From positions 1-43,660 of the forward strand of contig CAZLQD010000030.1 of the NCBI GenBank assembly GCA_964561605.1: a stretch of DNA of 43,660 nucleotides. The letters run 5' to 3'. Below are positions 1-7,185 of the stretch, piece after piece. Within the stretch, counting starts at the first letter, position 1. Every line of letters begins with the position of its first letter. The stretch is from JALUZX01 sp964561605. GTDB lineage: Bacteria; Planctomycetota; UBA1135; JALUZX01. Position numbers and translations under genes: made by a program. The notes under the pieces were generated by a model, which ran no database searches, was not told the DNA's origin, and was given only the letters and a program-made list of their open reading frames with translations.

Positions 1-138
1 CGGGAATGTTGCGGCCCTCCGGGCCGCACATCCCCGCCGGCAGGGGCTAACGGGGTAAAGGGCAGGGGCTGACGAACATTTTTTTCGTACGTCAGCCCCG
101 ATTTTTTGTTTTTTGTACGTCAGCCCCGGCCGGCCGAG
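1..138. repeat. Structured intergenic repeat, copy A
   Basis: First copy of a roughly 135-base element that recurs at 279-409, a 278-base period. It contains several self-complementary parts. A GC-rich hairpin near 5-32 has stems GCGGCCC and GGGCCGC. A second stem at about 65-100 pairs GGGGCTGACG with CGTCAGCCCC around a T-rich loop. The 3' strand of that stem, TACGTCAGCCCC, is repeated once more at about 115-127 as an alternative partner. The copies differ mainly by a short T/G-rich insertion here. No coding reading is convincing. It may be a terminator array, a mobile palindromic element or a small RNA; the direction is unknown. Confidence 0.75.
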
Positions 139-161
139 GTCTGGGTCGCAAGACCCAGACC
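138..161. other. Perfect stem-loop with GCAA tetraloop
   Basis: Stems GGTCTGGGTC and GACCCAGACC (10 base pairs) close a GNRA-type GCAA loop. It lies directly after the conserved end (CGGCCGAG) of repeat copy A and is followed by CGAG. The equivalent place after copy B holds a hairpin of different sequence, so the fold is kept while the bases are not. Confidence 0.7.
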
Positions 162-278
162 GAGGACGCCCGGGGAGTGGCTACACCCCCGACAGCGCCA
201 CACCCCCCTCCCGAGCTTGAAAAGGGCCATCGTTGCAACGCCAAAAAAAGATGGAAAACCCATGACTCCCCCTGACGT

Positions 279-409
279 CGGGAATGTTGCGGCCCTCCGG
301 GCCGCACATCCCCGCCGGCAGGGGCTAACGGGGTAAAGGGCAGGGGCTGACGAACATTTTTTTCGTACGTCAGCCCCGATTTTTCGTACGTCAGCCCCGG
401 CCGGCCGAG
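279..409. repeat. Structured intergenic repeat, copy B
   Basis: Second copy of the element at 1-138, nearly identical except for a shorter T-rich spacer between the two CGTACGTCAGCCCC motifs. It lies immediately beyond the 3' end of the chitinase-like gene (stop at 439-441, minus strand), so on that strand the element would be the start of the 3' untranslated region or a terminator. Confidence 0.75.
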
Positions 410-433
410 TCACGGACGAAGGACGTGACGAGC
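409..433. other. Variable stem-loop at end of repeat copy B
   Basis: A short inverted repeat, roughly GTCACG/CGTGAC around GACGAAGGA, sits between CGGCCGAG and CGAG, the same flanks that bracket the unrelated hairpin at 138-161. It ends a few bases from the stop codon of the minus-strand chitinase gene. Confidence 0.5.
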
Positions 434-438
434 GAATG

Positions 439-1812
439 TCACCGGTTCCGGCTCTCCAGAGCGTTGGAGGCGCAGAGCCGCGAGGAGGAAGCCTTGTCCA
501 CCGCCCAGGCCTGGTAGTAGAGCCCCGTTCCGAAGGGGACCCCGCCGGGCCAAGTGAGATTCCACTGGACCGCCCCGCCCGAGCCGGTGGTCCCGGCGAG
601 GACCAGCACCGGCTTGGGGACCAGGATCCCGCCGAAGATCTTCAGGTCCCATCGCTTGTGGCCCACCGCAAGCAGTGCCGGCGCGTTCGCAGGGGCCTTG
701 CCGAGAAACAGGCCGAAGGGCGTATTCGGATCCAGGGTACCCGTCCCTTCCAGCCGGGGGATCCCCCCCGTCCCCGCCAGGCCCATCCCAAGGTCCCTCC
801 AAGGCGAAGTGAATGGACCGCATATCCGGGAGAACTCGTAGTTCTTCTGGGGGATCCCGCTGTGGTGGGGAGAGACCTGGCCCAACTGGCCCGCAGGCGG
901 GGGGAAATCCCTGGTCAAGGACCAGAAGGAAAGCATGCCGATCTTCTTCCGCCTGGCGAAGGACAGGACCATCCTCATGTCCTTCTGGTAGAAGAATTCG
1001 CCCGCCACGTCGTTGCGGCCGATCATGGGGGTGATCCCGATCATGGCCCAGACCTGGTCGCTCGACTTGTTCTTGAGGATTCCCATGAGCTGCCTGTGGG
1101 TGTTCGTGGCGGCGTCGATGGCGTCCTTGCCCATTTGCTTGGAAGGGCCGCCGTAATCCATGGCCATCAGGTTCACCCCCTCGAAGTCCACCCCCATGGC
1201 GACGGCCTTGGAGACGAAGGCCTTGCCCCAGTAGTTGAGACCCGTGGGCATCACGGGAAGGGTGAACCAGACTTTCAGCTCCTTCCCGGCCTTCCTGGCC
1301 CGGGCCTGGAGGATCTTGATGGCCTGGAAGCGAAGGGCCACCGACTTGGGCCGGGCGATGGCCGCACCCTCGATGTCGAAGTCCAGGTGGGTGAAACCGT
1401 AGGCGTCGATCACCGACTGGTAGGCCGCCACGAGGGCCTGGAGGGCCGCACTCTGGGGAAGCTTCTCCGCCGCCCAGGCCAGCTCCATGCCCACGGCCCC
1501 CCCGAAAGAGACCATCACGTCGCACCCCATGGCCCTGAGCCGGGCCACCTGGCCGGTCATGTAGGAGTTCTTCACCGCTCCCACCCCACCCCAGGCGGGA
1601 ACGGGCTTTTGGTAGCTCTTGGAGACGATGAAGGCCAGGTTGAAGAACTGGATCCCCACCTTCCGGGCCGTTCCGGCCATGTCGGGCTGGAAGGTCACGT
1701 CCACGTAGGGAGAAAAGACCTGTCTGGGCCAGACCGGCGCCTTGGGTTGGGCCGAAAGCAGGGGCCCCATGGCGAGAAAGCTGGAAAGAACAACGATCAG
1801 GGTGGTTCTCAT
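439..1812 (-). CDS. Secreted GH18 chitinase-like glycosidase
   Basis: 457 residues. An N-terminal signal peptide (about residues 1-21) predicts export. The GH18 barrel is recognised by the catalytic motif DFDIE at 144-148 (DxDxE, the last Glu being the acid/base) and by MDYGG at 218-222, which fits the substrate-assisted chitinase mechanism. The last 80 or so residues are a separate Gly/Pro-rich beta-type module ending in a SNAL-like motif; a related-looking module ends the BPL_N-like protein at 19380-20663. The ATG at 1812 has AGAGGAG about 13 bases upstream. The gene is followed at once by repeat copy B. GH18 also includes endo-beta-N-acetylglucosaminidases, so the substrate is not settled. 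Confidence 0.85.
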   Translation of the reverse strand: MRTTLIVVLSSFLAMGPLLSAQPKAPVWPRQVFSPYVDVTFQPDMAGTARKVGIQFFNLAFIVSKSYQKPVPAWGGVGAVKNSYMTGQVARLRAMGCDVMVSFGGAVGMELAWAAEKLPQSAALQALVAAYQSVIDAYGFTHLDFDIEGAAIARPKSVALRFQAIKILQARARKAGKELKVWFTLPVMPTGLNYWGKAFVSKAVAMGVDFEGVNLMAMDYGGPSKQMGKDAIDAATNTHRQLMGILKNKSSDQVWAMIGITPMIGRNDVAGEFFYQKDMRMVLSFARRKKIGMLSFWSLTRDFPPPAGQLGQVSPHHSGIPQKNYEFSRICGPFTSPWRDLGMGLAGTGGIPRLEGTGTLDPNTPFGLFLGKAPANAPALLAVGHKRWDLKIFGGILVPKPVLVLAGTTGSGGAVQWNLTWPGGVPFGTGLYYQAWAVDKASSSRLCASNALESRNR

Positions 1813-1894
1813 GGGTGGAACAGACTCCTCTCTTGAAAAAGGGATGCCCGGAAGATCCGGAAGAGACGAGTCCAGGGGAGAAAGCAGACTCCTT

Positions 1895-1925
1895 TCGAAT
1901 ATTTATTACATTTCTGGGACCCTGA
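1895..1925 (-). promoter_or_regulatory. AT-rich island, possible promoter of chitinase gene
   Basis: The 227-base gap between the Clp_N gene stop and the chitinase start holds one conspicuous AT-rich patch. On the minus strand it reads ATGTAATAAATATT about 90 bases before the start codon, resembling an extended -10 element. No good -35 box is visible at the right distance, so this is only a candidate. Confidence 0.25.
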
Positions 1926-2039
1926 GAAGAGCCTTCCCGGAAAAAGTCTCCTTTTTCTTCCTCACAATCTCAACCTGAGCCATACACCCCCTTTCCTCCC
2001 GACCAAACCCCCTCACCGCCCAACAACCACCCGCCGGCA

Positions 2040-3155
2040 CTATTTCCGGTTCTTCTGTTTCCTGAGCCTCCTGGATTTCTCCCTCCTGGTCTCGTGCTCC
2101 CAGTCGGGGCAATCCTCCAGGGGAATCCCCATGTGGGCCAGGATCTCCGCCTTCAGGTCATCCCGGTCCATGGCGAACTCCTCCAGGATCTCCGCGGCGT
2201 GGCCCTCCGGGAGGGAGAGGAGAGCCAGGACCAGGTGCTCCGGTTCCGCCTCGGGGCTCCCCAGGGCTTCGGCCCCGTCCTTGGCACGCTCCACCACCAG
2301 GGCCACCTTCTCGTCGAACCAGTAGCCCCTTTCCGGAACGGGGATTTCTTTGATCCTGGACATCTCCTCGACGAACATGTCCGGGTAGGCGTTGATGTCC
2401 CAGAATACGTCCCGGGCGATCCCCGCCTCTTCTTCCAGGATGGCGGCGATCAGGTGACCCGTAGTGACGGCACCGTGGCCCAGCCGGTCCTTCAGCCCCT
2501 TGGCGGCCCTGAGGATCGACCTCGTCCTGGGAGAGAGGCCTTCCAGGAAATCCTCGGGCTCCTCCCGGGGAGGGGGAGGGGCCTCATCCCTGGGGGGACC
2601 GCTCTCCTCCCCCTCCTTACCGGAGGAAGAGGAGTCCCGGGTCTTGCCGGGGATCTCCTCCTTCGCCGGCTTCCCGGGACCCTCCTTGGGCTCGGCGGGG
2701 GAAGGAGGGGCTTCTTCGGAGCTGGTGGGAGCCTCTTCCTCCCGGGCCGGTTCTTCCGGGACCTCACCCTTTTCCGGGACCGCCCCCTTGGCGGAGGCCT
2801 TCTTCTTTCCCTTTCCCGCCGAGGCCCCGCCGGAAGAGGTCTTCTTCTTGGACTTCTTGGCCGCCTCCCCCGGGTCCTCCCGGCCGGCCCCTTCCACGGG
2901 GGCCTTCTCCTCCCCCTTCTTGGGCTTGGAGGCCTTCCGGGTCTTTCCGGACTTCCCGGAGCTCTCCTTGGAAGAGGACTTCCCCTTCTTGGAGGGCTTC
3001 GCCTTGGCCTCGCCCTTCCCGGCCTTCTCCTTGGCCTTGGAAGAAGAAGCTTTCGGGGCCTTGGAGGAGGCCTTGGGCTCCTCCCGGGCCTCGGGGGCCT
3101 CTCCCTTTCTCTCCTTGGCTTTGGTCTCTTTCTCTTTGTCCTTGGACTTGCTCAC
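2040..3155 (-). CDS. Clp_N-domain protein with long disordered Lys/Glu/Ser/Pro-rich N-terminal region
   Basis: 371 residues from the GTG at 3155, chosen because GTGA overlaps the hflX stop codon; upstream in-frame sequence is only the shadow of hflX. Residues 1-206 are extremely low in complexity (Lys, Glu, Ser, Pro, Ala, Gly), first strongly basic and then more acidic, and should be disordered. Residues 207-345 carry two related helical repeats starting SPRTRSIL and WFDEKVALVV, with the HL(I/V)xA(I/L)L pattern of the Clp N-terminal (R) domain that receives substrates and adaptors in ClpA/ClpC. No AAA+ ATPase module, Walker motif or protease follows. The last 25 residues are basic. It could act as an adaptor or nucleic-acid-associated protein; its function is unknown. 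Coupling to hflX suggests a stress or ribosome-linked role. Confidence 0.8.
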   Translation of the reverse strand: MSKSKDKEKETKAKERKGEAPEAREEPKASSKAPKASSSKAKEKAGKGEAKAKPSKKGKSSSKESSGKSGKTRKASKPKKGEEKAPVEGAGREDPGEAAKKSKKKTSSGGASAGKGKKKASAKGAVPEKGEVPEEPAREEEAPTSSEEAPPSPAEPKEGPGKPAKEEIPGKTRDSSSSGKEGEESGPPRDEAPPPPREEPEDFLEGLSPRTRSILRAAKGLKDRLGHGAVTTGHLIAAILEEEAGIARDVFWDINAYPDMFVEEMSRIKEIPVPERGYWFDEKVALVVERAKDGAEALGSPEAEPEHLVLALLSLPEGHAAEILEEFAMDRDDLKAEILAHMGIPLEDCPDWEHETRREKSRRLRKQKNRK

Positions 3156-4867
3156 GGCTTCTCCTTGCTCTCCCGCTCGGCCCGGCCCTTGCGGGCCCAG
3201 GCCTCCGTCTCCTCCAGGCGGGTTTCGATCTTCTCGGCCAGGACGGCCAGGCCTTCCGGGTCCAGGGCGGAAATCATGATCCCCCCCCCGCGCTCCACCA
3301 CAGGGGAAAGGGCCCACCGGTCCACCAGGTCCGCCTTGTTATACACGTCCAGCCTGGGAAGTTCCTCCAGGCCCAGCCAGGCCAGGGTCTCCTCGACGGC
3401 CTTCTTCTGGGCCTCGAAGTCCCCGGAGGAGAGGTCGATCACGTGGACCAGGAGGTCCGCCTCGCGCAACTCCTCCAAAGTCGCCCGGAAGGCGTCCAGG
3501 AGTCCTTCGGGCAATTCCCTCAAGAAACCCACCGTATCGGTGAGAATTACCTTTCTTCCCGAACGGGGGAGCCTGAGCCGCCTGGCCATGGGATCCAAGG
3601 TCGCGAAGAGGAGGTCCTCGGCGAAAGCCTTGGTGTGGGTGAGGCCCCCGAGGATGGTGGACTTCCCTGCATTGGTGTAGCCCACCAGGGAGACGATGGG
3701 GACGCCCGCCCGGACCCGGGCCTTCCGGGTCTCCCGGCGTTGCTCCCCCCGCTCCCGGATCCTCCTGGTGAGTTTCTGGATCCGCTCCCGCAGGCGCCGC
3801 CGGTCCAGCTCCAGCCTGGGCTCTCCCTTCCCGCGGACGCCGACTCCTCCTCCCGACGTGCCCCCGATCTGGGAGAGGTCCCGGCCCGCACCACGGAGCC
3901 GGGAGAGTTCGTACTTCAGGCGGGCCAGCTCGACACGCATCTTGGAGTCCCTGCTCCTGGCCCGGCGTTCGAAGATCCTGAGGATCAACCCCACCCGGTC
4001 CACTACGGGGAGCCCCACGGCCTCGGAGAGGTTCCGTGCCTGGACAGGAGTGAGGGCCGTGTCCACCACCAGGACCGTGGCTCCCAGGCGGGCCGCCTGG
4101 TGGACCAGTTCCTCGACGAAGCCCTTCCCCAGCCAGGTCCGGGGATCGGGCTTGTCCCGGCTCTGGAGATCCTTTCCCACGACCTCCATCAAGGCCGACC
4201 GGGCCAGCAGGTCCAGTTCGTCCAGGGAGGCAAGGCCGGCCTTTCGTTCCGTCCAGGGCCGCATTCCCGCCAGGAGGGCCCTTTCGGCCGGAGCCGCCGG
4301 CCGCCCCTCCCGGAGAGTGCGGTCCAACTCCTCCTCCAGGGCCTGGACGGTCTCCAGGAAGTCCCGGGGGATCCCGTGAGGGTCCAGGGGGCCCTGGACC
4401 CGGACCCCCTCCAGAGTCCCCGACTCCCCCGCCCGGGCCAGGGCCGTGGGATCGGGCAGAAGGATCCAGAGCTTCCGGGGCGACCCCTTTCCCGAGGTCT
4501 CCACCCGAACCCAGGCATCCATCCTGAGCCTCACCGCCTCGGTGGCGTCCACGTGGGAGACCCCGCCCTGGGTGGAAGTGGCGTACACGAAACGGAGCCC
4601 CGAAAACCTGCTCGGTCCCGTCCGGGGCGGAAGGAGTCCCGCCGGGAGCACCCGTCCCGGCGCATCGACCCACACCCCCCGGACCCGGCCCCTTCGGTCC
4701 AGGCTGATCCCCACGGAACGGCCCAGGGTATCGGCCAGACCCGAGATCTCCCGGGCCAGTTCGTACGATACGGCCCGGTCCGCCGGGACCCGCCGCCGAA
4801 GGAGCTTCTCCAGGGCACCGATCTCCGCCGCCCTGAGGCCGAAGACCTTTCCTTGAACCTTGGTCAT
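3152..4867 (-). CDS. hflX: GTPase HflX, long form
   Basis: 571 residues. HflX is a ribosome-associated GTPase that splits stalled or stressed ribosomes. The G domain is complete: G1 GYTNAGKST at 396-404, TLDP at 423-426, DTVG at 444-447, NKAD at 510-513 and the SA of G5 near 533. The GTP_bdg_N subdomain and its coiled segment lie at about 215-385. Ahead of these are about 200 extra residues, as in the longer HflX proteins of clostridia and others and unlike the roughly 430-residue E. coli form. The ATG at 4867 has only a weak purine-rich upstream stretch. The stop overlaps the GTG of the Clp_N gene, so the two are probably co-translated. A 76-base gap separates it from the upstream GH105-like gene. 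Confidence 0.93.
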   Translation of the reverse strand: MTKVQGKVFGLRAAEIGALEKLLRRRVPADRAVSYELAREISGLADTLGRSVGISLDRRGRVRGVWVDAPGRVLPAGLLPPRTGPSRFSGLRFVYATSTQGGVSHVDATEAVRLRMDAWVRVETSGKGSPRKLWILLPDPTALARAGESGTLEGVRVQGPLDPHGIPRDFLETVQALEEELDRTLREGRPAAPAERALLAGMRPWTERKAGLASLDELDLLARSALMEVVGKDLQSRDKPDPRTWLGKGFVEELVHQAARLGATVLVVDTALTPVQARNLSEAVGLPVVDRVGLILRIFERRARSRDSKMRVELARLKYELSRLRGAGRDLSQIGGTSGGGVGVRGKGEPRLELDRRRLRERIQKLTRRIRERGEQRRETRKARVRAGVPIVSLVGYTNAGKSTILGGLTHTKAFAEDLLFATLDPMARRLRLPRSGRKVILTDTVGFLRELPEGLLDAFRATLEELREADLLVHVIDLSSGDFEAQKKAVEETLAWLGLEELPRLDVYNKADLVDRWALSPVVERGGGIMISALDPEGLAVLAEKIETRLEETEAWARKGRAERESKEKP

Positions 4868-4943
4868 GCCCCCGCCGCCCCCAAAAAGAAGGGGAGCTCC
4901 CCCTCCCTCCCCCTGCAGGACCGGCCCGAGGGCCTTTTCATGG

Positions 4944-6635
4944 TCATCTACGTTCCTCTCCCGGCAAAGCGAGCATCCGGGCCGTCTCCAGTCCCGCCAG
5001 GATCACCGGCCCCAGGCCGTGGAGGTCGTCGGTCCGCTCGGGCCGTTCCAGGTAATCCTCCAGGGATCGGCCCAGGTTGGTCCCCACGCAGATCCCCCGG
5101 ACCGAACCCTTCCGGGAAATCCGTGCGGCCAGGCCCTTCCACCCGGCTTCCACGGCCCGGGCCGCACGGCCGTCCAGCCAGCCCCTGCGGACTCCCCTGG
5201 CCAGGGAGAGGACGAACATGGCCGAACAGGAGGTCTCTTCCCAGGACTGGGGGAGGTCCAAGACCTGGCGCCACATCCCCCCTTCCGACTGGAGGGGAAG
5301 GATCCCTTTCACGTGCCGCCGGAAGACCTCCAGGACCCGGGCCCTCAGGGGGTGATCCACCGGAAGGGCCGCCAGGACCTCCGTCTCCGCCACCATGGCC
5401 CAACCGTTGCCCCTCCCCCAGGCCCAGGAGACGGGCCTCTTCCCGGTCACCCTCATTCCGTGCATGAACAGGCCGTCCGGCCTCTGTAGGCGTCCGGCCA
5501 TGCCCAGGATCTGCCTGGCCGCGTCCTCCAGGTATTCCTCCTCCCCCGTAATCTGGAAGCGCCGGACCATGACGGGGCATCCCATGAAAAGATCGTCCAC
5601 CCAGAGGGTGATCCTCCCCGAGCCGTCCACTCTGTCGAAGGTCCCGCCGGGAAGCCTGGTCTGCTCCTTGTGAGCGTATTCCGCCATGTCCAGGGCGGTC
5701 TCCCGGCAAAAAGGATCCTTCAAGAGAAAGAAGGCCTCCGCCGCGGCGACCCCCATGGCCCCCGTGTCGTCCAGGGCGCGCCTCCGGAAACGGATCCAGT
5801 AAGGACCGCGGATCCAAGGGGCCCGGCGGGCCAGGAGGAGGGAATCCTCATGGAGGCGGCGGGCCGTTCCCCACCAGGCGGCGAGAAAATCCTTGTAACG
5901 CTTCTCCCCCGTCTCCCGGGCGAGGCGGGCCAGGGCGTAGAGGAGCACTCCCTGGGGATAGATCCATCCCGGGAAGGGGGAACTGATTTCGGGAACCCGG
6001 ATCCCGGGAAGGACCCTCCAGGGGGTGTCTCCATCTTTCCCGGAGGATCCTTCCTCCCCCGGGGAGGGAGGCCTCCGGAAGAGCCAGACCGCCCCGCCCC
6101 CGCCCTTCCCCTTCCCCGGGAAGGCCAAGCGGCACTCCCAAAAGGGCCTCTCCCCCTCCAGGACACGGAACCTCACGGGAAGGGGGCGCTTGGGAGGAAG
6201 GAGGATCTCCAGGCGAAGGGAATGGGCCCCCTTCTCCAGGGAGAGGGGAGGGGAAACAGCCCTCTCGGGCCGGAGGATCTCTCTCCCGTCCAGGCAGAGG
6301 CGGACCGGAGGATTTCCCGGGAGCCCCTGGAAGCGGACCCGGGCCGCCCGGGAAACCACGAGGCGGGTCTTCAGTTCCACCCTTCCCCCCTTCGTCGCCC
6401 CGGGCAGAACGACCGTGGCCAGGGAGAAGGCGACCCTTCCCGAGGAAAGGTCCCGCACGGGCCGGGAGGGACCGGCCGGAACCAGGCGGAAACCCACCTT
6501 GCCCGTTCCAAGGCCCACTACCCTGTCGGCGACCCGCCGGGCTCCCTCCAGGGGGCCCCAGTCCCGCCCGGGCAGGAAGGAGGTTTCCTGGAGAAGAAAG
6601 AAGAACAAAAGAAGGAGGCGGGCCGGGCCGATCAT
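4944..6635 (-). CDS. Secreted GH105/GH88-type unsaturated uronyl hydrolase with N-terminal beta-domain
   Basis: 563 residues. The C-terminal half (about 205-560) is an (alpha/alpha)6-barrel of the GH88/GH105 group: WVDDLFMG at 345-352 contains the key Asp, HGM is at 392-394, and WGRGNGW at 406-412 is the family signature. These enzymes hydrolyse the 4,5-unsaturated uronyl end left by polysaccharide lyases, for example on rhamnogalacturonan or ulvan-like glycans. Residues 30-200 are an additional beta-rich, carbohydrate-binding-like region not found in minimal family members. The first 20 residues form a signal peptide. ATG at 6635 follows AAGGAGG and overlaps the lipoprotein stop (ATGA). The exact substrate cannot be read from the sequence. 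Confidence 0.85.
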   Translation of the reverse strand: MIGPARLLLLFFFLLQETSFLPGRDWGPLEGARRVADRVVGLGTGKVGFRLVPAGPSRPVRDLSSGRVAFSLATVVLPGATKGGRVELKTRLVVSRAARVRFQGLPGNPPVRLCLDGREILRPERAVSPPLSLEKGAHSLRLEILLPPKRPLPVRFRVLEGERPFWECRLAFPGKGKGGGGAVWLFRRPPSPGEEGSSGKDGDTPWRVLPGIRVPEISSPFPGWIYPQGVLLYALARLARETGEKRYKDFLAAWWGTARRLHEDSLLLARRAPWIRGPYWIRFRRRALDDTGAMGVAAAEAFFLLKDPFCRETALDMAEYAHKEQTRLPGGTFDRVDGSGRITLWVDDLFMGCPVMVRRFQITGEEEYLEDAARQILGMAGRLQRPDGLFMHGMRVTGKRPVSWAWGRGNGWAMVAETEVLAALPVDHPLRARVLEVFRRHVKGILPLQSEGGMWRQVLDLPQSWEETSCSAMFVLSLARGVRRGWLDGRAARAVEAGWKGLAARISRKGSVRGICVGTNLGRSLEDYLERPERTDDLHGLGPVILAGLETARMLALPGEERR

Positions 6636-7054
6636 CTTTCCTCCTTGTTGCCGGGCATCTCTTCCTTTTCCAGGGAGGGAGGCGAGGGAAGTTCCATCAG
6701 GACCTTCAGGCAATCTTCGAGCTTCCCCGTATAGACCTGGACGGGCTCCTTCTCGAAGGGTTTGAGGGCGAAGGCCCTTCCAGTGGAGTCGATCCATCCC
6801 ACCCACTGGCCCCACTGGTTTTCCACGAGCCAGACCACCCGGGGCCGGACCGGGTCGGGGATCTCCAGTTTCCGGAGTCTCCCCAGGAAACGGCCCCCCC
6901 GTTCGATCCGGAAGGTGGCCAGGGGGCGGAGCCGCCGTGGGGCCCATGGATCGGGCCGGGGGGAAGAGAAAAGCCCGCATCCTCCCAGCCAGAGGAGGAG
7001 ACCGGCGGCGGCGATCCGGCCGATCCGCCCCTTCCCGATCGATTCTCTCCGCAA
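6632..7054 (-). CDS. Small putative lipoprotein, TTG start
   Basis: 140 residues. The TTG at 7054 was chosen because GGAAGGAG lies 9 bases before it and translation gives a basic N-terminus, a hydrophobic stretch and a lipobox ending LGGC near residue 25. The rest has no family I recognise: a strand-rich region with the phrase ENQWGQWVGWIDSTG, then an acidic tail. The gene overlaps the GH105-like gene by ATGA, so it probably assists that enzyme at the envelope or is simply co-expressed. The start is inferred, since no ATG fits. Confidence 0.6.
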   Translation of the reverse strand: MRRESIGKGRIGRIAAAGLLLWLGGCGLFSSPRPDPWAPRRLRPLATFRIERGGRFLGRLRKLEIPDPVRPRVVWLVENQWGQWVGWIDSTGRAFALKPFEKEPVQVYTGKLEDCLKVLMELPSPPSLEKEEMPGNKEER

Positions 7055-7134
7055 AATACCCGGCTCCTTCCGCTTCCTCCTTCCCCGGAAGAAACCTCCC
7101 AGATCGAGGGAAGAATGGCAAGCCCGCCGGATCT

Positions 7135-7165
7135 CCTCCCCCGGGCGGCGACCGCCCGGGGGAGG
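7135..7165 (-). terminator. 14-bp perfect hairpin after the GH3 gene
   Basis: Stems CCTCCCCCGGGCGG and CCGCCCGGGGGAGG are separated by CGA and begin about 20 bases past the GH3 stop codon on the minus strand. There is no U-tract, so it may slow polymerase, protect the 3' end or act with Rho rather than being a classical intrinsic terminator. Confidence 0.5.
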
Positions 7166-7185
7166 CGGGAGAGAGTCCCCGGCTC

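Noticed and set aside
1..433. CRISPR array
   Set aside because: Only two long copies with 140 bases between them and internal hairpins; not the size or spacing of CRISPR repeats.
2094..3680. Long plus-strand reading frame opposite hflX and the Clp_N gene
   Set aside because: It is an antisense shadow of GC-rich codons; Leu/Gly/Arg-rich translation without motifs.
4925..4945. GGCCC/GGGCC hairpin followed by TTTT near the end of the GH105-like gene
   Set aside because: The T-run is on the plus strand, where no gene ends; the stem is only 5 bp.
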